Shown here one piece after another: positions 7,872-16,933 of a stretch of 64,000 bases of DNA. Each line of letters starts with the position of its first letter. Within the stretch, counting starts at the first letter, position 1. The position numbers and the translations under genes are program-made. The notes beneath the pieces were generated by a model. The model saw only the letters and a list, made by a program, of their open reading frames with translations, made no database searches and had not been told where the DNA came from. Origin of the DNA: CF-118 sp035934385 (GTDB taxonomy: Bacteria; Chloroflexota; Dormibacteria; Dormibacterales; Dormibacteraceae); assembly GCA_035934385.1 (NCBI GenBank), contig DASYXY010000068.1:53291-117290 (forward strand), read 5' to 3'.

Positions 7872-8798
7872 ATGGCGGTCGGCTCGCGACTGCATCACAT
7901 CGTCGAAAGCCAGCAGTTTTCTCGCGCGCTGCTCGAGGACCTGTTCGTGCTCGCCGACGACATGAAGAGCCAGCCCCATCGCTACGCGGGGCGGCTCAAG
8001 GGCCAGCTGATGGCTGCCCTCTTCTACGAGCCCTCGACGCGCACTCGACTCTCATTCGAGGCGGCGATGCTGCGGCTCGGCGGCCGAACCATGGGCACCG
8101 ACAACGCGCGCGAGTTCTCCTCGGCGGCCAAGGGCGAGACCATCGAGGACACGATCCGCATCGTCAGCGGCTACGCCGACGTCATCGTGCTGCGTCACTA
8201 CGAGGAGGGCGCCGCGAGGCGAGCCGCGGCGGTGAGCAGTGTGCCCGTCATCAATGCGGGCGACGGTCCCGGGCAGCATCCGACGCAGGCGCTGCTCGAC
8301 CTGTACACGATCCGTGACGAGATCGGTCACGTCGACGGCATTCGCATCGCGATGGTCGGCGACCTCGCCAACGGACGTACCGTGCGGTCGCTCACCTACC
8401 TGCTCAGCAAGTTCCGCGACATTCGCCTGTGCTTCGTCGCTCCTCCGCAGGTTGCCATGCGCCAGGACATCAAGGACCACCTCGACGAGCACCACGTGCC
8501 GTGGGTGGAGACTCAGGACCTCGACGCTGTGCTGCCGCAGGTCGACGTCGTGTACCAGACGCGCATCCAGAAGGAGCGCTTCGCGGATGAGGCGGCCTAT
8601 CTTGCCGTGAAGGGCGTCTACCGGATCGATGCGCGCGCTATGTCCCTGCTAAAGCGCTCGGCGATCGTCATGCACCCGCTGCCGCGCGTCGACGAGATCT
8701 CGCCCGAGATCGACGCCGACCCGCGCGCCGCCTACTTCCGGCAGGCGCGCAACGGGATGTACATCCGGATGGCGCTGCTCGACCGGGTGCTCTCGTGA
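7872..8798 (+). CDS. pyrB: Aspartate carbamoyltransferase catalytic chain
   Basis: 308 residues, typical for the catalytic subunit. It condenses carbamoyl phosphate and aspartate. Carbamoyl-phosphate motif STRTR at 55-59, HPTQ at 136-139 and HPLPR at 268-272 are all present. ATG 7872 follows GGAAGGAGG by a standard spacing; the upstream GTG at 7848 lies inside the PyrR hairpin and is rejected. No regulatory chain gene pyrI is seen. It is the first gene of the operon. Confidence 0.96.
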   Translation: MAVGSRLHHIVESQQFSRALLEDLFVLADDMKSQPHRYAGRLKGQLMAALFYEPSTRTRLSFEAAMLRLGGRTMGTDNAREFSSAAKGETIEDTIRIVSGYADVIVLRHYEEGAARRAAAVSSVPVINAGDGPGQHPTQALLDLYTIRDEIGHVDGIRIAMVGDLANGRTVRSLTYLLSKFRDIRLCFVAPPQVAMRQDIKDHLDEHHVPWVETQDLDAVLPQVDVVYQTRIQKERFADEAAYLAVKGVYRIDARAMSLLKRSAIVMHPLPRVDEISPEIDADPRAAYFRQARNGMYIRMALLDRVLS

Positions 8799-8801
8799 CG
8801 C

Positions 8802-8871
8802 ATAACCCGCGTTTGTGCACAAAAACACGTTATCGGGCCCGAATTTCACGCTTTTGTGCCCAAAAGCGTGA
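8802..8871. repeat. Two adjacent palindromic elements between pyrB and pyrR
   Basis: Element 1 (8802-8833) has ATAAC/GTTAT at its ends and a perfect TTTGTGCACAAA core. Element 2 (8846-8871) is TCACGCTTTTG-TGCC-CAAAAGCGTGA, an 11-bp perfect stem. The two resemble each other (ACG, T-rich arm, GTGC, A-rich arm, CG) and look like diverged copies of one palindromic unit. They could be RNA-processing or attenuation hairpins, or REP-like elements. Confidence 0.7.
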
Positions 8872-8886
8872 TTGGGGTGGACCGCA

Positions 8887-9435
8887 GTGAGCGTCACCGA
8901 GCGCCGGCTGAAAGCCACGGTGATGGATGCCGAGCAGATCCGCCGCTCGCTGTCGCGGATCGCGCACGAGATCGTCGAGCGCAACCACGGCGCCGGTGAG
9001 GTGGTGCTGGTGGGCGTGTACTCGCGAGGCGACCACCTGGCTCGCCGGCTCGCGGCTCAGCTGGAGGAGTTGGAGCGACATCCCGTCGCTGTCGGCGCTA
9101 TTGACACCAGCGAGCACCGCGACGACCGACACCTGCGCGAGCCCGCGCACAGGTTCAAGTCGGACGTGCCCGACGTGGACGGCAGGGTGGTCGTGCTCGT
9201 CGACGACGTCATCCATCACGGACGCACGGCGCGCGCGGCCATGGATGCCCTGCTCGACTTCGGCCGGCCGCGTGCGATCCAGCTGGCGGTGCTGGTCGAC
9301 CGCGGCCACCGCGAGCTGCCGATCCGCCCCGACTACGTGGGCAAGAACGTGCCGACCTCGGACTCCGAGCGCATCGAGGTGCTCCTGGCCGAGGAGGACG
9401 GACTCGACCAGGCGGTGATCGTTGCCGGTCAGTAA
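8887..9435 (+). CDS. pyrR: PyrR, pyrimidine operon regulator / uracil phosphoribosyltransferase
   Basis: 182 residues. The PRPP loop VVLVDDVIHHGRTARAAMDAL and the C-terminal LVDRGHRELPIRPDYVGKNVPTS are diagnostic of PyrR. It binds pyr mRNA hairpins when charged with UMP and has weak UPRTase activity. GTG 8887 has a GGGGTGG seven bases upstream. It is placed second, after pyrB, whereas pyrR more often comes first. Its presumed target is the hairpin at 7831-7862. Confidence 0.95.
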   Translation: MSVTERRLKATVMDAEQIRRSLSRIAHEIVERNHGAGEVVLVGVYSRGDHLARRLAAQLEELERHPVAVGAIDTSEHRDDRHLREPAHRFKSDVPDVDGRVVVLVDDVIHHGRTARAAMDALLDFGRPRAIQLAVLVDRGHRELPIRPDYVGKNVPTSDSERIEVLLAEEDGLDQAVIVAGQ

Positions 9436-12400
9436 AAAGTACGCGGCCCTGGTCCTGGAGGACGGACGCTCGTTCGTCGGTCTCCCGCTGGGCGCCGCAG
9501 CTCTCGGCCAGGGCGAGGTCGTGTTCAACACCGCCATGACCGGCTACCAGGAGGTCCTCACCGACCCGTCCTACGCGGGCCAGATGATCTGCATGACCTA
9601 TCCGCTGCAGGGCAACTACGGCGTGCGCGACGCCGACGCCGAGTCTTCAAGACCCTGGGCGCGCGCGCTCATCACGCGCTGGGCCTGTCCGGACCCGAGC
9701 CATCACTCGAGCGAAGCCTCGCTCGACGAGTACCTGAAGCGATGGGGCGTTCCGGGCATCACTGATATCGACACCCGGGCGCTTACGCGGCACCTGCGAA
9801 CGCACGGCGCGCTGCGGGCGGTGCTGTCGCACGAGTCGCGCCACCCAGGCGCGGCCAGGCTGGCCGAGCTGGCGAAGGCGGCGTGCAACGTGACGCCGCT
9901 CTCCGAGCAGGACCTGGTGGCCGAGACATCCCGGACCACTGCCGACGAGTGGTTCGAGCCGCTGCCACGGGAGCTGAGACCGCCGGCGCGAGAAAACGGA
10001 GCCGGCCTGACGATCGCCGTCGTCGACTACGGCGTGAAGACCAACATCCTGCGGTCGCTGCGCGAGCGCGGGTGCCGAGTGCTGGTCCTGCCGCACACGG
10101 CGACCTGGGCCGACGTCGAGGCCGCAAAGGTCGACGGGTTGGTGCTGTCGAACGGGCCCGGCGACCCTGCGGTGCTAGACGGGCCAGTGCAGCTGGCGAG
10201 GGCCGCGATCGGTCGCATTCCTCTGCTCGGGATTTGCCTCGGTCACCAGATCCTCGGCCGCGCAGCGGGAGGAACGACATCGCGGCTGAAGTTCGGACAC
10301 CACGGCGCCAACCACCCGGTGAAGGACCTCGAGTCGGGGCGCGTGCACATCACGAGCCAGAACCACGAGTTCCAGGTCGACTCGGACTCGCTGGCAGCGA
10401 GCGACTTCTTCGTGTCCCAGCGCAACCTCAACGACGGGTCGGTCGAGGGCCTCGGCCATCGCAAACTGCCGGTGTTCAGCGTGCAGTACCACCCGGAGGG
10501 ATGCCCAGGCCCGCAGGACAACCAGTACCTCTACGACCGCTTCATCCAGATGACGCGTGAGCGCAGGCCGGTCGCGCCGACGCCCGCGAAAAGCTCGGCT
10601 GGTGAGCGGCCGCGCAAGGTCCTGATCCTCGGCTCCGGCCCGATCGTCATCGGGCAGGCTGCGGAGTTCGATTACGCGGGCACCCAGGCCTGCAAAGCTC
10701 TGCGCGAGGAAGGCATCGAGACCGTCCTCGTCAATTCCAACCCCGCCACGATCATGACCGACGAAGGCGTGGCCGACCGCGTGTATCTCGAGCCGCTTAC
10801 AGTCGACGCGGTCGAGCGCGTGATCGCGCGCGAGCGACCGGACGCACTGCTGCCGACCCTTGGCGGCCAGACGGGGCTCAACCTCGCGACGGAGCTCGCG
10901 GCCGCGGGCGTGCTCGACCGATATCACGTCCGCATGCTGGGCGCCCGCATCGACACCATCCGCAAGGCCGAGGACCGCGAGGCCTTCAAGCAGATGCTCA
11001 TCGAGATCGGCGAGCCCGTGCCGATCTCGCGCGTCTGCGAATCGGTCGAGGAAGCCGAGCAGTTTGCGTCGGAGGTGGGGCTGCCGCTCGTGATCCGCCC
11101 CGCGTACACGCTCGGCGGCACCGGCGGTGGATTCGTGACGACGCTCTCGGAGCTGCACGTCATCGCCGAGCGCGGGCTCGCGGCCTCGCCCATCCGGCAG
11201 GTTCTGATCGAGCGATCGCTGTGGGGCTGGAAGGAGATCGAGTACGAGGTGATGCGCGACGGGGCCGACACGTGCATCACGGTCTGCAACATGGAGAACC
11301 TCGACCCCATGGGCGTGCACACGGGGGATTCGATCGTGGTCGCGCCGGCGCAGACGCTCTCGGATCGCGATCACCAGATGCTGCGGTCGGCCGCGATCCG
11401 CATCATCCGCGCGCTGGAGCTGGAAGGCGGATGCAACGTGCAGTTCGCCCTCGACCCGAAAAGCTCGACCTACTACGTGATCGAGGTCAACCCGCGGGTG
11501 AGCCGGTCGTCAGCGCTCGCGTCGAAAGCGACCGGCTACCCGATCGCTCGCGTCGCCGCCAAGGTCGCGGTCGGCCGCCGGCTGGACGAGATCCCCAACG
11601 AGATCACCGGGCGCACTCTCGCGGCCTTCGAGCCCGCGCTCGACTACTGCGTGGTCAAGATCCCGCGCTGGCCGTTCGACAAGTTTCCCGCCGGTGACCG
11701 CCGGCTGGGTACGCAGATGGCGTCCACCGGCGAGGTGATGGCGATTGAGCGCACCTTCGAGGCGGCGGTCATGAAGGCGATGCGCTCGCTCGAGCAGAAG
11801 CCGCCGGCGGCCGAGGACCTTCGGCGCCGCGACCTCATCGACCAGCCGAACGACAGGCGCCTGTTCGCCCTGCTCGCGGCGCTGCGCGGCGGCGCGCGGC
11901 CCGAGAAGCTGGCCGAGCGCAGCGGGGTCGACCGGTGGTTCATCGATCGGCTCGCCAACATCGTTCATCTCGAGACGCACGGCGATGTGAGGTCCCTGCG
12001 CCGCGCGGGCTTCGCCGACGCGCAGATCGCAGGTCTGCGAGGCGAGAAGGTGACGGAGGGCCGCCCGACCTACAAGCTGGTCGACACGTGCGCCGCCGAG
12101 TTCGAGGCCGCGACGCCGTACTACTACTCGTGCTGGGAGGAAGAAAGCGAGGCCGAGCCCGTGGATGGGCGCACCGTGCTCGTCGTCGGCTCAGGCCCGA
12201 TTCGCATCGGCCAGGGCATCGAATTCGATTACTGCTCGGTGCATGCGGCCTGGTCGCTGCGCGATGCCGGGGTGCGAGCCGTGCTGGTCAACTCGAACCC
12301 GGAGACCGTGTCGACCGACTTCGACACGTCCGACCGCCTCTACTTCGATCCGCTCGACGTCGACGCCACGTTCCAGGTTGCGGCCGCCGAGCGCGTGGAG

Positions 12401-13756
12401 GGCGCGCTCGTGCAGTTCGGCGGCCAGACCGCGATCAACCTGGCGCAGCCGCTTGCCGACAGGGGCGTCGGCATCCTCGGTTCGAGCGTCGAGGCGATCG
12501 ACCTCGCGGAGGACCGCCGGGCATTCGCCGAAGCGCTGCAGGACATCGGGATCCCACAGCCTGTCGGCGGCACCACCACCACCATCGACGGCGCCGTAGT
12601 CATCGCCGACCGCATCGGGTACCCGGTGCTCGTGCGACCTTCGTATGTGCTGGGCGGGCGAGCGATGGAGATCGTGCGCGACCGGCGTGAGCTGCAGCGC
12701 TACATGACGTGGGCCATCGGCGCCATGCCGCGAGGCACCGTGCTGGTGGACAAATACCTGCTCGGCGTGGAGGTCGAGGTCGACGCCATCAGCGATGGCG
12801 ACACGGTCGTCATCCCCGGCGTGATGCAGCACGTGGAGCGTGCAGGTGTTCACTCCGGCGATTCGTACGCGGTCTATCCGGCTCCCGGCCTCGAGCCTCG
12901 CGAGCTGGAGCACGTCGTGAGCTACACAGTGAGGATCGCCCGGCACCTGCGCCTCCGCGGCCTCGTCAACGTCCAGTACGTGGTGCATCGCGGGAAGGTC
13001 TACGTCCTCGAGGTGAACCCGCGCTCGTCGAGGACCGTGCCGTTCCTCTCCAAGGTCACGGGCGTGCCGATGGTCAGGCTCGCGACACACGTGATGCTGG
13101 GCGAGACGCTCGCGAGCCTCGGCTACGCGACCGGACTCGTGCCGCCGCGCGACCTGGTGGCGGTGAAGGCGCCCGTGTTCTCCATGAGCAAGCTGCCGGC
13201 TGTCGATTCGTACCTCGGCCCCGAGATGAAGTCGACCGGCGAGGCGATCGGCATCGATCGCAACCTGGTCGGCGCCCTGCGCAAAGCATTCGCCGCGTCG
13301 GGCGTGCACGTGCCGCGCGGAGGCGCGGTGCTGCTCACCATCGCCGACGCCGACAAGCCCGAGATGTTTCCGATCGTCTCGCGCCTGGTGCAGATGGGGT
13401 GCCGGCTCGTGGCCACCGAAGGCACCGCGAAGGCACTCCAGCGCGCGGGCTTCTCGCCGCGCGTGGTGGCCAAGATCGGCGAGGAGGGCCCGACGGTGCT
13501 CGACGTCATCACCGGCGGCGAGGTCGATCTCGTGCTCAACACGATGTCCAACATCTACGAGGACCCCAGCGAGGACGGCGGCCCGGTCATCAAGGACGGC
13601 TTCGAGATCCGGCGCGCCGCGGTCGAGCGCCGCATCCCATGCCTGACGTCGTTGGACACGGCGGCCGCCCTGTTGGAGTCCGCGGCGGAGGCGGCTCCGG
13701 AGATTGACGTGCGGACGATCGAGGAGTGGCGGGGCTCAGCGGTTGTTTCTGACTGA
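9422..13756 (+). CDS. carAB: Fused carbamoyl-phosphate synthase, small plus large subunit (CarA-CarB)
   Basis: One 1444-residue frame carries both CPSase subunits. Residues 1-380 are CarA: the N-terminal domain (LVLEDG, GEVVFNTAMTGYQE) and class I glutaminase with Cys272 (GICLGHQ), His357 and Glu359 (QYHPEG). A linker of about 20 residues rich in Pro/Ala/Arg leads to CarB from about 397: two ATP-grasp halves, each with GSGP..IGQ and VNSNP, an oligomerisation segment (DLIDQPNDRRLFAL), and a C-terminal MGS allosteric domain from about 1300. It supplies carbamoyl phosphate to PyrB. The start is TTG 9422, 14 bases inside pyrR. The fusion is usual in eukaryotes and uncommon in bacteria. Confidence 0.95.
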   Translation: MPVSKKYAALVLEDGRSFVGLPLGAAALGQGEVVFNTAMTGYQEVLTDPSYAGQMICMTYPLQGNYGVRDADAESSRPWARALITRWACPDPSHHSSEASLDEYLKRWGVPGITDIDTRALTRHLRTHGALRAVLSHESRHPGAARLAELAKAACNVTPLSEQDLVAETSRTTADEWFEPLPRELRPPARENGAGLTIAVVDYGVKTNILRSLRERGCRVLVLPHTATWADVEAAKVDGLVLSNGPGDPAVLDGPVQLARAAIGRIPLLGICLGHQILGRAAGGTTSRLKFGHHGANHPVKDLESGRVHITSQNHEFQVDSDSLAASDFFVSQRNLNDGSVEGLGHRKLPVFSVQYHPEGCPGPQDNQYLYDRFIQMTRERRPVAPTPAKSSAGERPRKVLILGSGPIVIGQAAEFDYAGTQACKALREEGIETVLVNSNPATIMTDEGVADRVYLEPLTVDAVERVIARERPDALLPTLGGQTGLNLATELAAAGVLDRYHVRMLGARIDTIRKAEDREAFKQMLIEIGEPVPISRVCESVEEAEQFASEVGLPLVIRPAYTLGGTGGGFVTTLSELHVIAERGLAASPIRQVLIERSLWGWKEIEYEVMRDGADTCITVCNMENLDPMGVHTGDSIVVAPAQTLSDRDHQMLRSAAIRIIRALELEGGCNVQFALDPKSSTYYVIEVNPRVSRSSALASKATGYPIARVAAKVAVGRRLDEIPNEITGRTLAAFEPALDYCVVKIPRWPFDKFPAGDRRLGTQMASTGEVMAIERTFEAAVMKAMRSLEQKPPAAEDLRRRDLIDQPNDRRLFALLAALRGGARPEKLAERSGVDRWFIDRLANIVHLETHGDVRSLRRAGFADAQIAGLRGEKVTEGRPTYKLVDTCAAEFEAATPYYYSCWEEESEAEPVDGRTVLVVGSGPIRIGQGIEFDYCSVHAAWSLRDAGVRAVLVNSNPETVSTDFDTSDRLYFDPLDVDATFQVAAAERVEGALVQFGGQTAINLAQPLADRGVGILGSSVEAIDLAEDRRAFAEALQDIGIPQPVGGTTTTIDGAVVIADRIGYPVLVRPSYVLGGRAMEIVRDRRELQRYMTWAIGAMPRGTVLVDKYLLGVEVEVDAISDGDTVVIPGVMQHVERAGVHSGDSYAVYPAPGLEPRELEHVVSYTVRIARHLRLRGLVNVQYVVHRGKVYVLEVNPRSSRTVPFLSKVTGVPMVRLATHVMLGETLASLGYATGLVPPRDLVAVKAPVFSMSKLPAVDSYLGPEMKSTGEAIGIDRNLVGALRKAFAASGVHVPRGGAVLLTIADADKPEMFPIVSRLVQMGCRLVATEGTAKALQRAGFSPRVVAKIGEEGPTVLDVITGGEVDLVLNTMSNIYEDPSEDGGPVIKDGFEIRRAAVERRIPCLTSLDTAAALLESAAEAAPEIDVRTIEEWRGSAVVSD

Positions 13757-14504
13757 CGCGCCGCTGATCGAGCACCGCCAGGTGGCGCGTGACATGTGGG
13801 TGCTGGGATTCGCGGCTCCGGAGATAGCCGCGTCGGTCAAGGCGGGGCAGTTCGTGAACATTGGACTCGGGCCGGGTCCGCTCCTGCGGCGGCCTTTCTC
13901 GGTGTATCGCGCTACCGGCGATCGCATCGAGGTCGTCCTGAAGGCGGTCGGCGCGGGGACGGCGCTAATGCTCGCGATGCGCGAGGGCGACATGGTCAGC
14001 TGCCTCGGACCGCTCGGCCATGCCTTCGATCTATCCGGCACCGCGCGGAACGTCTGTCTCATCAGCGGCGGACTTGGCGTGGCGCCCATGCCGCTGGCGG
14101 CTCGCGACGCCCGTGCGGCCAGCCTGCACGTGACCTGGGTGCACGGCGCGCGCACCGCGAGTGAGCTCTGCGCTGAAACTGAAGGTGACGAGGTGATCCT
14201 CGCCACCGACGACGGCAGCGCGGGCTTTGCCGGCGATGTCGTGGCCGCGGCGCCCGACGCCGACCTGGTGCTGGCGTGCGGCCCCAACCGAATGCTGGCC
14301 GCGGTCGCGCAGCGATGGCCCCACGCGCAGGTGGCCGTCGAGACCTACATGGGATGTGGGACCGGCGTGTGCCTCGGATGCGCGGTGCCATTAGCGGGGG
14401 GCGGCTACGACCGCGCCTGCACCGAAGGCCCCGTCTACATCGCTTCGGACATCGACTGGCGCGCACTGCCGTCCCACCTGCCGTACACAGTGATGAGCGC
14501 GTGA
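13743..14504 (+). CDS. pyrK: Dihydroorotate dehydrogenase electron-transfer subunit PyrK
   Basis: 253 residues. An FAD-binding ferredoxin-reductase domain (RRPFSVYR and the ISGGLGVAP nucleotide loop) is followed by a [2Fe-2S] motif Cys205-x4-Cys210-x2-Cys213-x12-Cys226, exactly the PyrK pattern. It passes electrons from dihydroorotate oxidation by PyrD to NAD. TTG 13743 is chosen because it gives the expected short N-terminus; TTG 13704 would overlap carAB by more than 50 bases. It overlaps carAB by 14 bases and pyrD by four (GTGA). Confidence 0.93.
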   Translation: MFLTDAPLIEHRQVARDMWVLGFAAPEIAASVKAGQFVNIGLGPGPLLRRPFSVYRATGDRIEVVLKAVGAGTALMLAMREGDMVSCLGPLGHAFDLSGTARNVCLISGGLGVAPMPLAARDARAASLHVTWVHGARTASELCAETEGDEVILATDDGSAGFAGDVVAAAPDADLVLACGPNRMLAAVAQRWPHAQVAVETYMGCGTGVCLGCAVPLAGGGYDRACTEGPVYIASDIDWRALPSHLPYTVMSA

Positions 14505-15415
14505 CGCCCGACCTCTCGGTGAAAGTTGGCGGGCTGGCGCTCCGCGGACCGGTGCTCGCGGCGTCCGGGACCTTCGGCTACGGCACCGAAGTGCCGCTGC
14601 TCGAGCGGCGGGCGCTGGCGGGGATGGTCTCGAAAGGGATCTTCCTCAAGCCGCGCGCGGGTACCGCCCCGCCGCGCATCGCCGAGACGCCGTCGGGGAT
14701 GCTCAACGCCATCGGCCTCCAGGGCCCGGGAGTCGACGCGCTCATCAGCGACTACGCGCCGAAGTGGGCCGCCTGGGATTTCCCGGTGCTGGTCAACATC
14801 AACGGCGAGTCGGCATCGGAGTACGGCGAGTTGACAGCGCGGCTCGACGGCGTGCCCGGTGTCGCGGGATTCGAGATCAACATCTCGTGCCCCAACGTCG
14901 AGCAGGGCGGCATGTACTTCGGCAATGACACGCGCGCGGCGGCCGCCGTCACCGAGGCCGTGCGGCGGCGCACCAGGCTGCCGGTCTGGGTGAAGCTCAC
15001 GCCGATGGTCTCCGACATGGGAGTCATCGCACGCGCGGTCGAAGCCGCGGGCGCGGACGCGCTGTCGGCGGTCAATACCTTCGTCGGCATGTCGATGGAC
15101 CTGAACGCCTACCGGCCGCGGCTCAGCTTCCGCACCGGCGGCCTGTCAGGTCCCGCGATCCGCCCGCTGGCCGTGCATCTCGCCCACCAGGCGGCGCGCG
15201 CGGTCGACATCCCGGTGATCGGCGTAGGCGGCATCATGCGCGCGGAAGACGCACTCGAGTTTCTCGTGGCCGGCTGCCGCGCGGTCCAGGTAGGCACCGC
15301 GACGTTCGTCAACCCCAACGCCATCGCCGAGGTGCACGACGGCATCGCGGCCTTCATGGCGGCGAAGGGCTTCGCGTCGCTGGCCGACCTGCCACGATTT
15401 CTGCCGCGCGACTGA
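14501..15415 (+). CDS. pyrD: Dihydroorotate dehydrogenase, class 1B
   Basis: 304 residues. N-terminal PVLAASGTFGYG, FMN-site GMVSKGI, catalytic Cys130 in INISCPN (class 1 uses Cys, class 2 Ser) and C-terminal GVGGI plus QVGTA phosphate-binding strands. With PyrK it forms the NAD-dependent class 1B enzyme oxidising dihydroorotate to orotate. GTG 14501 overlaps the pyrK stop as GTGA. The same frame is open further upstream, but that is a shadow of pyrK. Confidence 0.95.
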   Translation: MTPDLSVKVGGLALRGPVLAASGTFGYGTEVPLLERRALAGMVSKGIFLKPRAGTAPPRIAETPSGMLNAIGLQGPGVDALISDYAPKWAAWDFPVLVNINGESASEYGELTARLDGVPGVAGFEINISCPNVEQGGMYFGNDTRAAAAVTEAVRRRTRLPVWVKLTPMVSDMGVIARAVEAAGADALSAVNTFVGMSMDLNAYRPRLSFRTGGLSGPAIRPLAVHLAHQAARAVDIPVIGVGGIMRAEDALEFLVAGCRAVQVGTATFVNPNAIAEVHDGIAAFMAAKGFASLADLPRFLPRD

Positions 15416-16098
15416 TGGAAGAACGACCGCCGACGAAGCCGCAGTCAGAGGCTCTGCAGGTCCTGGCGACCGAGCACTGGAGCCTGCTGGCCACGCGCGC
15501 GCTCACTTACCAGGAGTCCCTGGGGCGGGTGAACATGTTCCTTGCCATCCTGTCGGGTGCAGTCATCGCGCTGGCGCTGATCGCTCAGGCGGACCGATTT
15601 GGGACAACCTTCATCTCGGTCGCGATCTTCATGCTCGCGGTCGTCTTCTTCGTCGGCGTTGCGACCGTGCAGCGGCTGCTGATGCTGAACCGCGAGGACT
15701 ACCGGTGGGTCATTGGAATGAACCGGATCCGGCATGCCTACCTCGAGATGCATCCAGAGCTCGAACCGAGCTTCATCACGAGCCCGCACGACGACATGCG
15801 CGGCGCGCTGGTCACCCTGGGCCTCGACCGGGTGAGGTTTCGGGCGGTGGGCAGCGTCTACCACAGCCTGGTGACGCTCCCGGGCATGCTCGGCGTGGTC
15901 GTGGCCGCTGTCGGCGCAGCCATCGCGGGCCTGGCCGCGGCAGGGTTCGGTGCTCCCGTGTACCTGGTGCTCCTGGCCGGCGCGCTCGGCTTTGCGGTTG
16001 CGCTGGCGATGCTGCTCTGGGCACAGAGTCGATCGTTCGGCAGCTACGGACCTGTAGAGGCGTCGCGGTTCCCGACACCTCATCCGAAGAAGTCTTAG
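15415..16098 (+). CDS. Membrane protein of the pyrimidine operon
   Basis: 227 residues with two hydrophobic hairpins: helices at roughly 40-60 and 65-87, then 148-172 and 177-200, separated by a 60-residue hydrophilic region rich in Met, Arg and acidic residues. The N-terminus (MEERPPTKPQSEALQVLATEHWSL) is soluble. ATG 15415 shares one base with the pyrD stop (TGATG), so it is translated with the pyr genes. I do not recognise a family. A transport function tied to pyrimidines is possible but unsupported. Confidence 0.75.
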   Translation: MEERPPTKPQSEALQVLATEHWSLLATRALTYQESLGRVNMFLAILSGAVIALALIAQADRFGTTFISVAIFMLAVVFFVGVATVQRLLMLNREDYRWVIGMNRIRHAYLEMHPELEPSFITSPHDDMRGALVTLGLDRVRFRAVGSVYHSLVTLPGMLGVVVAAVGAAIAGLAAAGFGAPVYLVLLAGALGFAVALAMLLWAQSRSFGSYGPVEASRFPTPHPKKS

Positions 16099-16138
16099 CG
16101 GGCAAGAACCCAGACCTCAACCGTCAGACTGGAAGCCG

Positions 16139-16933
16139 ATGCTCGAGGTAAGGCGCCTCGCCAAGCGCTACGGCGAGGTGCTCGCGCTGACCGACCTGAC
16201 CGTCAGCGTGGGCGAGCGCTCGTGCCTCATCCTGCTCGGCCGCAACGGCGCAGGCAAGACCACCGCGCTGCGCTGCATGGCCGGTGTGCTCGCGCCGAGC
16301 GCAGGCTCGGTCTACGTGGACGGCATCGACGCGGCATCCGAGCCCGCCGCCGTGCGCGCGCGCGTCGGCCTGATGCCCGAGCTGCCCGGCCTCTACGAGC
16401 GGATGTCGGCGCGCGCGTATCTCGATTACTTCGGCGCCATCTACGAGATGGATGCGGCGGTGCGCAAGCACCGCATCGATGAGCTGCTCGACCTGTTCGA
16501 GCTCACCGACGCAGGCGACCGCTGGCTCGGCACGTTCTCGAAAGGAATGCGGCAGAAGGTCGCGCTGATCCGGGCCACACTGCACCGCCCGCGCCTGGTG
16601 CTTGCCGACGAACCCACGTCGGCGCTCGACCCTGACAGCGCACGCCGCGCATGGGCTTACCTGAAGGACCTGCAGGAGCACGGCTGCGCCCTCGTGATCT
16701 GCACGCACAACATGGACGAGGCCGAGAACCTGGCCATGTCCGACGATGGCGAGGCCGCGATCGGCATCATGTCCGCCGGCCGTGCCCTTGCCATCGGCGA
16801 CATCTCCTCGCTCCGTGTCCGGTCCGGTCTGCCGGTGCGGCGCGAGATGCGCGAGCTGCCGACGCTGCAGGACATCTACCTCGCGATCGTGGGTAACCAT
16901 CACGATGAGCTGGCAGAGTCTCGATCGGCGTAA
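16139..16933 (+). CDS. ABC transporter ATP-binding protein
   Basis: 264 residues. Walker A GRNGAGKTT, Q-loop replaced by the LMPELPGLY segment, signature FSKGMRQKVALIRA (a variant of LSGGQ), Walker B LVLADEPT, and H-loop CTHNM. The type is that of ABC-2 export ATPases (DrrA/NatA-like). It overlaps the permease gene by 29 bases, so the two form one transporter. The signature and the following IRATLH segment are nearly the same as in the ABC fusion protein at 32909, suggesting paralogy. Confidence 0.92.
   Translation: MLEVRRLAKRYGEVLALTDLTVSVGERSCLILLGRNGAGKTTALRCMAGVLAPSAGSVYVDGIDAASEPAAVRARVGLMPELPGLYERMSARAYLDYFGAIYEMDAAVRKHRIDELLDLFELTDAGDRWLGTFSKGMRQKVALIRATLHRPRLVLADEPTSALDPDSARRAWAYLKDLQEHGCALVICTHNMDEAENLAMSDDGEAAIGIMSAGRALAIGDISSLRVRSGLPVRREMRELPTLQDIYLAIVGNHHDELAESRSA

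Noticed and set aside
7137..7979. 280-residue minus-strand frame
   Set aside because: Only its last 101 codons behave like a gene; the upstream part crosses the better-supported zinc-ribbon gene and the start of pyrB.
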